NCBI GenBank assembly: GCA_964373575.1
Contig: CAYJVB010000001.1
Coordinates: 24,058-88,057 of the forward strand
Direction of reading: 5' to 3'
Length of the DNA: 64,000 bases
Origin: CAYJVB01 sp964373575
GTDB lineage: Archaea; Aenigmatarchaeota; Aenigmatarchaeia; CG10238-14
Position numbers and translations under genes: made by a program. This document shows positions 53,679-62,785 of this stretch, in pieces (the first letter of the stretch is position 1; every line of letters begins with the position of its first letter). Under the pieces are notes generated by a model. The model was not told the DNA's origin and searched no databases. It saw nothing but the letters and a program-made list of their open reading frames with translations.

Positions 53679-54036
53679 GTTAATAGACGATTGGTTCAAC
53701 CCAGAAGATACATTAGAGAAAAATTATTTTAGATATTCGAGCGGACATCCTAATTATGGTGTTCAAGATGACTTCGAATTGCAGATGAGAAAATTCAAAG
53801 TGCATAGAAGATTGATAATTTTAAGTATCTCACTTGTCGAACAATCTGGAAATGCACTTGAATCCGCATTGAAGAAATATGACTTACCTGATTTTGAAGT
53901 ACTTTATGATCCATATTTCAAAAAGTTGTTTTCAACAGGAAAATCTTATAGATACTTGATTAAATTCAAGAAAAAGGTTCCAGACAACTATTTTAGGCAG
54001 ATGTGTGAAGAGCTTGGTGTAATTGATGATTCATAG
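53671..54036 (+). CDS. Hypothetical protein coupled to the preceding small gene
   Basis: A 121-residue soluble protein (53668 also starts with ATG). Contains a Trp-Phe-Asn acidic start and a basic helix (RKFKVHRRLIILSISLVE). AGGTG precedes it. Not recognised. With the 60-residue partner it forms a possible two-gene unit between tRNA and argS. Confidence 0.6.
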   Translation: MTELIDDWFNPEDTLEKNYFRYSSGHPNYGVQDDFELQMRKFKVHRRLIILSISLVEQSGNALESALKKYDLPDFEVLYDPYFKKLFSTGKSYRYLIKFKKKVPDNYFRQMCEELGVIDDS

Positions 54037-54105
54037 AAATTTTATATTTCGAAATATCTTAATAGACAGAATAAATATATTGCATAACTAAATTAAAGTG
54101 GTAAT

Positions 54106-55851
54106 ATGAATATGGAACAAAAAATAGGCCAAGAAATAGTAAACACATTAACCAAAATAGAATTCCTTAAGCATGAAAATATATTAGAATCCCTAGAAAC
54201 CCCCCCACAAGAACAATTCGGCGATTTGGCAAGTAATATATGCTTCTCTTTGGCTAAAGAACTGAAAAAATCACCCATGCAAATATCTCAAGAAGTTGTT
54301 TCTAAATTAAGAATTCCTAAAGATTCTTTAATACATAAAGTAGAGGTTAAAGGAGGTTACATAAACTTCTTTTATAATTATGAAAAAGTTTCAGAATTGC
54401 TACTGAAAGAAATACTAAAGCAGAACAAGAAATATGGCTCATCTAATATAAGCAAGGGAAAAAAAGTTATCGTTGAATATAGTTCTCCAAATATAGCTAA
54501 GCCATTCACAATCGGTCATCTACGATCTACAATAATAGGTGATGCTACAGCAAACGTCCTGGAATTTATTGGTTGGAAAGTTTATAGGGATAATCATTTA
54601 GGAGATTGGGGAACACAATTTGGAAAGCAAATTTATGCAATCATGACATGGGGAAATGAAAAAGAGATAGAAAACTCAAAAAGTCCAGTTAAGGAGTTAG
54701 TTGATCTTTACGTTAAGTTTCACAGTGAAGCAGAAAAAAATCCTAGTTTAGAAGATGAAGGAAGAAAATGGTTTAAAAAGCTTGAGAATGGGGATCCGAT
54801 AGCAAGAAAATTGTGGAAAAAATGCATCGATTGGTCGATGAAAGAATTTAGAAACATTTATAAAAGATTGAATGTGAAATTTACAGAAAATAACGGTTTA
54901 GGTTATGGCGAATCCTTTTTTGAGGATAAAATGAGTAATGTCATTAAGGAATTAGAAAACAAAAAATTACTTAAAGAAAGCAAAGGTGCTAAACTAATAT
55001 TCTTCTCTGGTGATAAGCTGCCGCCTTTGATGATTCTCAAGAGTGATGGTGCCACATTGTATGCAACGCGTGATTTGGCTACAGATAAATTTAGATTAAA
55101 AAAATACGGAAAGGATATTATGGTAATAAATGAAACTGGTTCTGAGCAATCACTCTATTGGAAACAAATTTTCACCTCAGAAGAGATGCTGGGATGGTAT
55201 ACGAAAGAGCAAAGATATCATCTCAAACATGGTCTATTTCGATTTAAGGACAGTAAAATGTCAACTCGAAAAGGAAATGTTGTTTGGTTGGAAGATGTAT
55301 TGAATAATGCAGTTAATAAAGCAAGAGAAATAATTGAAAAATCAGCAACTGCAAAAGAATTATTTGACAAAGAAAAAAATAGCATAGCTGAAATAGTTGG
55401 CATAGGTGCAATCAAATACTTCGATTTGTCTCACGATCCTATCAGCGATGTGATTTTCGATTGGGAAAGTGCATTATCGTTTGAAGGTGACACTGGACCT
55501 TATTTGCAATACGCATATGTTAGAGCAAATAAAATTCTAGAAAAAGCAGGTAAATGGAATGAAAAATTTTCAATTAACAAATTAAAACAAGAAGAAAAGC
55601 TATTAATAAAAAAACTCCTAGAATTTCCTGAAATTGTTCAGAAAGCAGCTAAAGACTATAAACCTCATTATATCTGCAATTATACCCATGACTTGGCTGA
55701 TCTATTCAGTAGTTTTTACCATGCATGTCCGGTCTTGCAAGCTGAAAATTCAGACCTGAAAAATTTCAGATTGACTCTGGTTAAGGCATTCAAAATAACA
55801 TTGAAAAATGCTTTATCATTATTAGGAATGGGCACTCCAAAAGTTATGTAG
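54106..55851 (+). CDS. argS: Arginyl-tRNA synthetase
   Basis: A 581-residue class I synthetase. N-terminal additional domain (VEVKGGYINFFYN), SSPNIAKPFTIGHLRSTIIGD with the HIGH motif as IGHLR, GDWGTQFG, KMSTRKGNVV as KMSKS loop, and a C-terminal DALR anticodon domain (YAYVRANKIL...FSSFYHACPV) are all present. It charges tRNA-Arg. Start from a GGTAAT-like site and ATG at 54106. The end overlaps the convergent CofD-like gene by 8 bases. Confidence 0.95.
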   Translation: MNMEQKIGQEIVNTLTKIEFLKHENILESLETPPQEQFGDLASNICFSLAKELKKSPMQISQEVVSKLRIPKDSLIHKVEVKGGYINFFYNYEKVSELLLKEILKQNKKYGSSNISKGKKVIVEYSSPNIAKPFTIGHLRSTIIGDATANVLEFIGWKVYRDNHLGDWGTQFGKQIYAIMTWGNEKEIENSKSPVKELVDLYVKFHSEAEKNPSLEDEGRKWFKKLENGDPIARKLWKKCIDWSMKEFRNIYKRLNVKFTENNGLGYGESFFEDKMSNVIKELENKKLLKESKGAKLIFFSGDKLPPLMILKSDGATLYATRDLATDKFRLKKYGKDIMVINETGSEQSLYWKQIFTSEEMLGWYTKEQRYHLKHGLFRFKDSKMSTRKGNVVWLEDVLNNAVNKAREIIEKSATAKELFDKEKNSIAEIVGIGAIKYFDLSHDPISDVIFDWESALSFEGDTGPYLQYAYVRANKILEKAGKWNEKFSINKLKQEEKLLIKKLLEFPEIVQKAAKDYKPHYICNYTHDLADLFSSFYHACPVLQAENSDLKNFRLTLVKAFKITLKNALSLLGMGTPKVM

Positions 55852-57112
55852 TCTGAAAAGCCTGGCTAATTAATGATTCAAAAAATCTTCTTAAAGATTC
55901 TGGATTTGTCCTTAATGTATTGCATTCTTCTCTAATACTATACACAGTCACAACAAAATCATCTTCAACTATATTAGTACATCTGCCATTATTTCCCAAA
56001 CTTTGTCTATCTCTACCGTTTAATCTTATTATTTGGGCCCCCGTATTATGATATCTTCTTATCATATACTCCTTTATGGGGTATCTCTTGTGATCATGAA
56101 CAAGTACATAGTCAAAATGTTCGTCAATAACTTTTTCTAAAGATGCAACATGATCATACACACCATAATAATGATTAGTTCCATTACTGTCTGCAAAAGC
56201 AGTTTGCTGGGGTTCTGTGGCTATATTAGCTATATATACTTTTTTAGCACTACTTTTTCTAACAGCATCTTTAATTTCTGGAACAGCTATAGCTGCTAAT
56301 GTATTTGCTACATGACTTGTTCCGCCAAAAATTAGCACACCAGCCTTTTCTATTGCAGAAACTGCCTCATCGTTTACTTGAATTTCAGGATTTTTACCGT
56401 TTTTTGAAAATCTACGAGGATATACTCTAATTGAATCGTAATCTATTCTTTGAATCGCACGCCGCCTTTCGTCTAAAAGGTGTTCACCTCTATAAATTCT
56501 TCCGTAAACCGTTTCAAATTTTAAAGTTAATGGGTTCAAAGTTATTGGAAGACATCTAACATTTGGAGAACCTATCATTTCTCTGGTTTTATCGAAACCC
56601 TCTTGAATACCATATTCTATTTCGGCTACACCAGTTATTAGATTACCACCACTTTGTCTTTCTAAATCTCCATCAAACAAAAACCTAAAATCCAACGGAA
56701 CATATTGACCAATTATATCTAATAAATCATCTTGATACCGTTCATTTCCTGTATCGTTTATACTTATCGTAACAAGTTCTCTTAACCCACGATTCTCTAA
56801 TCCACCATCCTTTTGGTATCTATGAAGCATTATTCTTCCTAAAATAGGTGAATAAAGTTGCGTTCGATCAGCTGAGCTTGCATATTGTTTTACTGGATCT
56901 CCCATAGGTACAATTATTTTCCCAATAGTTGAGGCTCCTCTAACAATTTTTTCACTTCCTCCTCCACTGTCAGCTGTAGGAAAAACAATTATGCTATCTT
57001 TGTACCCCTTTAAAGCAGCTGCGATTTGAGCACCACCATGCCCCCCTCCACCAACATAAACAAAATTACAATTTCCTTGGGGGGTCTGTGAGTTTGTCTG
57101 ATAAATAGACAT
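55844..57112 (-). CDS. Divergent CofD/YvcK-like protein
   Basis: A 422-residue protein with the UPF0052/CofD layout: a Gly-rich start (VYVGGGGHGGAQIAAALKGY), TADSGGGSEKIVR (where the family has DDGGSSGxLR), IVPMGDPVKQY (PPGDxRN), and VLIFGGTSHVANTLAAIAVPEIKDAVRKS followed by KVYIANIATEPQQT (where the family has GPGSLYTSI...KVYVCNLMTQPGET). Relatives transfer lactyl phosphate to F420 precursors (CofD) or regulate envelope metabolism (YvcK). Substrate is unknown here. Expressed with the 39-residue zinc protein. Confidence 0.78.
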   Translation of the reverse strand: MSIYQTNSQTPQGNCNFVYVGGGGHGGAQIAAALKGYKDSIIVFPTADSGGGSEKIVRGASTIGKIIVPMGDPVKQYASSADRTQLYSPILGRIMLHRYQKDGGLENRGLRELVTISINDTGNERYQDDLLDIIGQYVPLDFRFLFDGDLERQSGGNLITGVAEIEYGIQEGFDKTREMIGSPNVRCLPITLNPLTLKFETVYGRIYRGEHLLDERRRAIQRIDYDSIRVYPRRFSKNGKNPEIQVNDEAVSAIEKAGVLIFGGTSHVANTLAAIAVPEIKDAVRKSSAKKVYIANIATEPQQTAFADSNGTNHYYGVYDHVASLEKVIDEHFDYVLVHDHKRYPIKEYMIRRYHNTGAQIIRLNGRDRQSLGNNGRCTNIVEDDFVVTVYSIREECNTLRTNPESLRRFFESLISQAFQTT

Positions 57113-57131
57113 TCAATCCTCCACAAAAAAA

Positions 57132-57251
57132 TTAAGAAAGCATAGGATTAGGTAACGAAAAAACTTTATTGCACTTCAAACATTCAAATGCTTGAGGGAA
57201 AGCAAAGTTTAGCATTTTAGTTTTATTGTTCTTACAGTGTGGACATTGCAT
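57132..57251 (-). CDS. 39-residue zinc-ribbon protein
   Basis: A short frame with CPHC (3-6) and CLKC (28-31), an ordinary two-knuckle zinc ribbon. GGGTGA lies about eight bases before the ATG (a GTG at 57260 is a longer alternative). Its end lies 20 bases before the CofD-like start, so the two form an operon. Too short for automatic gene calls but with clear motif. Confidence 0.65.
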   Translation of the reverse strand: MQCPHCKNNKTKMLNFAFPQAFECLKCNKVFSLPNPMLS

Positions 57252-57274
57252 TTTCTTCACCCATCAAAATATTC

Positions 57275-57337
57275 GGAAAGGGGAGGTGCGGAAATAGGCA
57301 ATGGGATTTCCTCCTCGGGGTTTACCTCCCTTTATCC
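57275..57337 (-). promoter_or_regulatory. Structured 5' leader of the zinc-ribbon/CofD-like operon
   Basis: On the minus-strand transcript AAAGGGAGGT pairs with ACCTCCCCTTT (one bulged C), enclosing a nested hairpin GGAAAT/ATTTCC and a C-rich segment ACCCCGAGG. The whole lies in a ~97-base leader after a TTTTTATATAG TATA box (57369-57379). GC content is far above that of the surroundings. It matches no riboswitch class I recognise. Function as a sensor or stability element is inference. Confidence 0.5.
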
Positions 57338-57490
57338 TTTTCTTCTTATCTATAATTATAGCAGCTAAACTATATAAAAAGTCCCTAAAAACGCACTCTT
57401 AAGGTCAAAAGGATGAAATCAAAAACAAGCCAAATTAATACCTAACCATTACAAAAAGCTTTTTAACGCTATAATTTTAATCATAGAACT

Positions 57491-58426
57491 ATGAAATATC
57501 TTGTCGAGGAGACAAAAGACGGCCAGAGAGCTTATAACACAATTATGGTGGACAACCCAAAATTTTTCTCTGTATTATCAAATGAATTAGCATTAAATAT
57601 CATCAAAGAATTAAGCAAGCAATCCATGTGCGCGATGGATGTTGCTAGAAAACTGAAAGAACACGAACAAAAAATCTATTATCATATGAGAAAATTAGAA
57701 AAAATAGGTGTAATTAGATTAGAATCAACTGAAGAAAGAGTAGGCGCAATAGCAAAAATTTATTCACCCGTTTCTCCAATCATTTCATTCAAGTTGTTTG
57801 AAGGCGACACAGTTACCGATATGAAAACAAAAGTGGCCTCATTAAAATTTCTGCACCCTTTCATCATTGAAAATAAATTCAACGCATTGGTTGTAGTCGG
57901 GAGTCCTGATCCTCATGGAAAATATAAATCCTCCGCATCCGACGGTTATGTAGGTATAAACATAGGAAGCTTTTTCGGCCAGTTTGTAGTTGAAATGAAA
58001 GAACCAGTTTATAAATTAGATACGCAAGTGACTGAAGCGGATTTGAAAAAGAATTTGATTTTGATTGGAGGCCCTAAGAATAACATTATTACTGAACGAA
58101 TTAATGAAAAGCTTCCAATTTATTTTGACTACTCTGAGGAAACATTTGATTGGGAACTTGTTTCAAAGATTTCCAAAAATGTTTATCAAGACAAATATGT
58201 TGGTATTGTTGCTAGAATTCCTAGTCCATTTGCTAAGGGAAAGGAAATTATAGTATTCGCCGGAAAAGGATTTAGTGGAAGCAAAGCAGCTGTTCTCGCC
58301 TTTACGCAACATCTAAAAGAAGTTGCAAAAGGAAATTCATTCAAACCCCAAATAATGTCTAGGGTTGTGAAAGGAATAGATGTAGACTCAGACGGCATTG
58401 TAGATGAAGTTGAATTTATCGAATAA
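57491..58426 (+). CDS. wHTH regulator with S-layer-type domain
   Basis: A 311-residue protein. Residues about 25-95 form an ArsR-like wHTH (LALNIIKELSKQSMCAMDVARKL, KIYYHMRKLEKIGVI). Residues about 130-300 resemble the archaeal S_layer C-terminal domain (LVVVGSPDPHGKY, LILIGGPKNNIIT, IIVFAGKGFSGSKAAVLAF, DSDGIVDEVEFIE). Proteins of this fused type are probably regulators, not structural. TATA-like TTTTAACG about 40 bases before the start. Confidence 0.78.
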   Translation: MKYLVEETKDGQRAYNTIMVDNPKFFSVLSNELALNIIKELSKQSMCAMDVARKLKEHEQKIYYHMRKLEKIGVIRLESTEERVGAIAKIYSPVSPIISFKLFEGDTVTDMKTKVASLKFLHPFIIENKFNALVVVGSPDPHGKYKSSASDGYVGINIGSFFGQFVVEMKEPVYKLDTQVTEADLKKNLILIGGPKNNIITERINEKLPIYFDYSEETFDWELVSKISKNVYQDKYVGIVARIPSPFAKGKEIIVFAGKGFSGSKAAVLAFTQHLKEVAKGNSFKPQIMSRVVKGIDVDSDGIVDEVEFIE

Positions 58427-58612
58427 CTATTTTTTTACAGAGACAGGACATTTCTCACCGCTATAATCACAAATAACACAACAAGATCCCCTTTTTGCAG
58501 ATATTATCTTACCACAGCCATGACATTCATAAAATGGTAGGCATTTGTCTTTAGGTATTTTCATTTCCTGTTTATGTCCGCACTGTGGACAAGTTAATTT
58601 TGCTTTAGACAT
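58427..58612 (-). CDS. Small Cys-rich zinc protein
   Basis: A 61-residue protein with ten Cys: CPQCGHK, CLPFYECHGCGK and RGSCCVICDYSGEKCP. The GDCCVFCSYG-type tail is found in a family linked to metal or redox chemistry. Ends back-to-back with the wHTH gene. Downstream in the same direction as glutaredoxin, so cotranscription is likely. Confidence 0.75.
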   Translation of the reverse strand: MSKAKLTCPQCGHKQEMKIPKDKCLPFYECHGCGKIISAKRGSCCVICDYSGEKCPVSVKK

Positions 58613-58619
58613 ATATAAT

Positions 58620-58859
58620 CTAAGATAATCTCAAGGCCCTTATCAAAGCAGATTTATTAAAGCCTACAATAATTTGACCGTCAACTTCAATGACAGGAAC
58701 ACCCATTTGTCCAGATTTTTCAACCATTTCTCTAGCAGCTTTAGGATCCTTGGTTACGTCAACTTCTCTGTATTTTACACTGTGCTCTTTGAAAAGTCTT
58801 TTAGCCATTTCGCAATAAACACATGTGGGCGTAGTATATATTATTACATTCTGTGTCAT
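58620..58859 (-). CDS. Glutaredoxin-like protein
   Basis: A 79-residue thioredoxin-fold protein with CVYC (13-16), GQMGVPVIEV (cis-Pro loop) and a GFNKSAL end, matching NrdH/MjTrx-type small redoxins. Start at 58859 (MTQNV) fits the fold; an upstream in-frame start would add 16 residues with no homology. It reduces disulfides in the cytoplasm. Eight bases before the Cys-rich protein. Confidence 0.85.
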   Translation of the reverse strand: MTQNVIIYTTPTCVYCEMAKRLFKEHSVKYREVDVTKDPKAAREMVEKSGQMGVPVIEVDGQIIVGFNKSALIRALRLS

Positions 58860-58971
58860 AATCATCCACGGGTATAGATTGGTCTTTCTTGTATATAAAT
58901 ATTTCATCGCCTATGGAAAAATTCAATGATTAACTTCAACACAGTCTTATTTTTAGTTATTTCAATATTAG

Positions 58972-59405
58972 TTACAATCCTAGTAAAGTTATATGTTGAC
59001 TAAAAGTATATCCCATTTTTTTAGTCTCTTTTTCTATTTTATTCCTAATTGTTGAAAAATCAAAAGTGTAATTATATTTTTTCTTGAGTAGTTCTGACCG
59101 CTCTTTAATATTACCTTCTCTTGATTTTCCAGTTAGTTTAATAGTTTCTACTTTGTACCCAAAACCAGGACCGGTATCATCACTACTTGTTCCAAAACCA
59201 AAACTAGTTTCTTTTAGTTGTTCTGTGAAATGAACCAGCTTTCTATTATCATCAATTCTAAACTGTGCTAAATACGTTAATTTTTTTCTATTTAAAAAAG
59301 TATTTCTTTCAGCGACAGTAGTTTCCAAAGTATAAATGCCCTTTTTTCTGCCAACTTAAATTTTTTACCGAAAAGACCATCAATCCTTTCAATTAATTTT
59401 GCCAT
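58972..59405 (-). pseudogene. Frameshifted hypothetical gene
   Basis: Two overlapping frames appear to be one gene. From ATG 59405 the frame reads MAKLIERIDGLFGKKFK; one base later the other frame continues VGRKKGIYTLETTVAERNTF for about 130 more residues to the stop at 58972. Joined they make a coherent, charged, soluble protein of about 144 residues. A one-base deletion or a sequencing error is the simplest reading. Family not recognised. The downstream part alone has only a TTG start without ribosome site. Confidence 0.5.
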
Positions 59406-59455
59406 ACTTATGATTTATTGAAATGTAGTTATATATTTTATAAATTAAGAAACTT

Positions 59456-60154
59456 TCAACCTTTCCTGCTTATAAAAATTTCCTTGAAAAATTGTTCTTG
59501 ATCCGTTTCAACTTTACCCCTCGACGACAAATAAAGCAACGGTAGGAAATGTCTTACAATCTGCTCTCTATCCCATGTTTCAACAATTTTCGAAAATTCA
59601 ATCTTATTCTCTTTCAGTTTATCAATAAAACCGCTAATATCATCCATTAACCTGTTGATCCTTACTTCTATATCTTCTTCCTCCATATTAATGTTGCTAA
59701 CTATCCTCCTTCCTAACGTCTTTTTCCTAACGTCTTTCTTCTCTTCAACCTTCATAGCCTTCCTCAAAGCATTAACCAGTTCTTCAAGCGTTACCGCCCT
59801 TTTTGGTAATCTTTCCATTGGTGGTGATAAATTCAGATTTGACAATTTCATCCTCAATTGCATGAACTCGTCAAGGTTGCTAGGTGGATCAACCTGAAAG
59901 CTTTGTTGTTCATTCTGTTTTGGAAAAATTGATTCAGCCTTTAGTTTGAGTAATAAAACTGAAAGCAGTACAACCTTAGCAGGAATCCTGAAATCAAGAA
60001 TTTTTAAACCTTCGATATACTTCAAAAATGAATCTGACAATTTCCCTATGTCAATTTCCCATGGGTTAATCCCCTCAAGTGTTATAATCTGGTAAATCAT
60101 ATCTTCCCAAGCTTCATTCTGTATGACATTCTGTAGCAAATTCTGTTCATCCAC
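59456..60154 (-). CDS. scpA: Segregation and condensation protein ScpA
   Basis: A 232-residue kleisin. It begins with a helical start, the typical INPWEIDIGKLSDSFLKYIE (N-terminal SMC neck binding), KVVLLSVLLLKLKAESIF and a C-terminal winged helix (EQIVRHFLPLLYLSSRGKVETDQEQFFKEIFI). It bridges the two SMC heads. ATGA-type overlap of eight bases with smc shows coupling. Length normal for archaea. Confidence 0.9.
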   Translation of the reverse strand: MDEQNLLQNVIQNEAWEDMIYQIITLEGINPWEIDIGKLSDSFLKYIEGLKILDFRIPAKVVLLSVLLLKLKAESIFPKQNEQQSFQVDPPSNLDEFMQLRMKLSNLNLSPPMERLPKRAVTLEELVNALRKAMKVEEKKDVRKKTLGRRIVSNINMEEEDIEVRINRLMDDISGFIDKLKENKIEFSKIVETWDREQIVRHFLPLLYLSSRGKVETDQEQFFKEIFISRKG

Positions 60155-62660
60155 TCAAACCAACCTCTCTTGGCAGTTCTAGTCCTAATATCTTGGATTC
60201 TCCATTCTCCATTGTGACGCCATAAATCTTATCGCCCTGTTTAATGGTATGGTCATTGTGTGTGATCACAATAAATTGCTCGTTTCTAGACAATTTCTTG
60301 ATCATTTCAACAATCCTCTTGGTGTTCACCTTGTCTAAAAACGCATCTATCTCATCAAGTATGTAAAACGGCGCAGGTTTGTACAATTGAATAGCAAAAA
60401 GAAACGCCAAAGCCGTAACAGATTTTTCACCACCAGACATTGCATCCAGGTTCAACTGATTTTTTCCTGTTGCATTAGCTTTTATAAGCAATCCACTCTC
60501 AATATCCATTACATCCTCCAACTCCAATGACGCCTCTCCAGCGCCCATTTCTCTAAAAATATTCTGAAAGTTTTTACTGACTCCACCAAGTGTTTCAAAA
60601 AACACCTCCCTCTTTTTCTCTTCTATCCTCATAATCATTTCTTCAATACTCAGCCGTTCTTCATTTATCTTATCATATTTCGCTTTTAGTTCATCAAATT
60701 CAATCCTAAACTGATCATATTCCTCTATAGCTTTCATGTTAACCATTCCAAGGGAATTCATCTCTCTGATAGCATCACTGATCTGCACTTCTAATATCTC
60801 CTGTCTCTCATCAATATATTCCACATCATCCCCATATTTTTCAACCTCGATCTTGAAATTCTCAGTCTCAGCCTCTACCCTTGCCGCTCTAATTTTCATT
60901 CTGTTTATTTTGTCCTGCAATTTTATTCTCTCTTCATATTTACTTCTTCTGTTTCCCCTCTCTTCATCTAATTTTTTATCTATCCCAATCTTCTCCTCTT
61001 CCAGATCAACTACATTTCTCACTTCCTTTTCTTGGCTAAGCTTGAGATCTTCAATTTTTCTGTTAAGTTGGTCAATTTCAATTTTCAAGAAATTATTTTC
61101 TTCATCCAATTCTCCTTTCATATACTGATATTCCTTTATCTCTGAATCTGTGTTCAACATTTCCCTCTTCTGGTAATAACCTCCTATCATCGCTCCAGAC
61201 TTTTCGGTCAAATCTCCATCTAATGTAACCATCCTAATATTGCCTATACCTATTTCCCTTGCAACACCAAGATTCTCAACAACTACGGTATCTCCGAATA
61301 TATGCTCAACAGCCGGTGAATATTTTTTATCAAATCTTACCAATTCAGAAAGCAGTCCAACAACACCAGGTTTCTTCAATAGCTTCTTCTGTTCCGGAGT
61401 TAAAAACCTTCCTTTCATCCTATTTAAAGGCAGAAAAGTCGCCCTTCCAATCCTTTGATCTTTCAAATAGTTGATGCATTCTGAAGCCAAAAGTGTATCA
61501 TCAACAATAACATTCTGCAGCTTCATCCCAGCCGCAACCTCAGCCGCAACCTCATACTCTTTCGGTACTTTTATAAGATTGCTGATAACACCATGAACAC
61601 CTTTCCTTGCTAAATTCAAAATAGCCTGTACACCACTACTAAAACCGCCTCTTTTATTTCCTAATGATTCCAATCTCTCAATCATTCTATTCAATCTCTC
61701 AATCTCCCTTACATTAGATTCAATCCTCGTCTCATTTCTCACAAGCTTGTTTCTAAATTCCTCCAGTTCTTCCCTGATGCCACTTTCTCTTGAACGTACA
61801 AAAACCCTTTCCGAAATCTTCTCTTTCTCCTTTTCCATGCGATCCATATCAGCCTCTATCTCTTTGATTTCACCTTCCAGTCTTGTTATCTCCTCCTCAC
61901 TTTCAGTTACTTCTTTATTCATCTTCTCCAAATCACTGTTCAATAAACTGTATCTTTTGTGTGCAAGTGAAGCGCGAAAAACATCAAGTCTCTTCTGAAG
62001 ATCTTTGTATCTTAAAGCTGCATTTCTATCAGTTTCTAGCGATTGCAGTCTTTCCATCCTTTCCGAAATTATTATCTCCACTTCTTTGAGTTTTTGGCTA
62101 ACTTTTTCCAGATTAAATAATGCCTTCTCTTTCTTCTCGTTGTAATGCGATATGCCAGCAACCTCATCTATTACCCCTCTCCTATCTTCTGGAGACATTT
62201 CAATAACCTGCGTCACATCCCCCTGCATAATAATATTGAAACCGTCAGGATGAACTCTTGCAGTAGAAAGCAGCTCAAGTATTTTATCTCTGGTCGTCGT
62301 CCTGCCATTAATCTTAAACAAACTCATGCCCTGCTTGTTGACTTTTCTTGTAATAGCTACCTCTTCAGTTTCAAAAGGGAAAGTCTTGGTAGCATTATCA
62401 AACCACAAAGTTACAGAAGCATAATCAGCAGGTTTTGCACTCCTGTCATTACCATGATATATCAATTCATGCAGTCTGTCCGCTCTTAATGACTTAGCTG
62501 AACTTCTACCTAAAGCAAAGCTGATCGCATCTAGGATATTGGATTTTCCAACACCATTTGGACCGCACACAACCATAAATCCGTTATCAAATGGTATCGA
62601 CACCTTTTTTTTGAATGATTTGAAGCCTTGAAGAGTCATGCGTGTAATCTTGGTTTCCAT
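60147..62660 (-). CDS. smc: Chromosome segregation SMC protein with short arms
   Basis: An 837-residue SMC ATPase that compacts and separates chromosomes with ScpA. Walker A GPNGVGKS (33-40), hinge (about 340-495, GVHGVISNLIKVP...GAMIGGYYQ), signature MSGGEKSVTALAF (741-753) and Walker B FYILDEIDAFLD (765-776) are all intact. Coiled-coil arms are only about 165-190 residues per strand, roughly half the usual 330, so the protein is about 340 residues shorter than most SMCs but has no frameshift. A real, complete, compact form. Confidence 0.93.
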   Translation of the reverse strand: METKITRMTLQGFKSFKKKVSIPFDNGFMVVCGPNGVGKSNILDAISFALGRSSAKSLRADRLHELIYHGNDRSAKPADYASVTLWFDNATKTFPFETEEVAITRKVNKQGMSLFKINGRTTTRDKILELLSTARVHPDGFNIIMQGDVTQVIEMSPEDRRGVIDEVAGISHYNEKKEKALFNLEKVSQKLKEVEIIISERMERLQSLETDRNAALRYKDLQKRLDVFRASLAHKRYSLLNSDLEKMNKEVTESEEEITRLEGEIKEIEADMDRMEKEKEKISERVFVRSRESGIREELEEFRNKLVRNETRIESNVREIERLNRMIERLESLGNKRGGFSSGVQAILNLARKGVHGVISNLIKVPKEYEVAAEVAAGMKLQNVIVDDTLLASECINYLKDQRIGRATFLPLNRMKGRFLTPEQKKLLKKPGVVGLLSELVRFDKKYSPAVEHIFGDTVVVENLGVAREIGIGNIRMVTLDGDLTEKSGAMIGGYYQKREMLNTDSEIKEYQYMKGELDEENNFLKIEIDQLNRKIEDLKLSQEKEVRNVVDLEEEKIGIDKKLDEERGNRRSKYEERIKLQDKINRMKIRAARVEAETENFKIEVEKYGDDVEYIDERQEILEVQISDAIREMNSLGMVNMKAIEEYDQFRIEFDELKAKYDKINEERLSIEEMIMRIEEKKREVFFETLGGVSKNFQNIFREMGAGEASLELEDVMDIESGLLIKANATGKNQLNLDAMSGGEKSVTALAFLFAIQLYKPAPFYILDEIDAFLDKVNTKRIVEMIKKLSRNEQFIVITHNDHTIKQGDKIYGVTMENGESKILGLELPREVGLSG

Positions 62661-62717
62661 AATAGAAAAATGGGTAAAAGTGGGTTATATCGTTATGCAT
62701 TTATCAGCGTGATTTTT

Positions 62718-62748
62718 TAGATAGAAGCAGAGCGTGTCTAGATAGAAG
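62718..62748 (+). repeat. Direct repeat upstream of toxin-antitoxin promoter
   Basis: TAGATAGAAG occurs at 62718-62727 and again at 62739-62748, spaced 21 bases (two DNA turns), just before TTTAAATA (62756-62763). The arrangement suits cooperative binding by an antitoxin or complex and autoregulation. Confidence 0.55.
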
Positions 62749-62785
62749 TAAAAGATTTAAATATCAGTAATACAATGTAATACAT

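Noticed and set aside
60147..62660. Truncated or frameshifted smc
   Set aside because: Both ATPase halves and the hinge are complete in one frame; only the arms are short.
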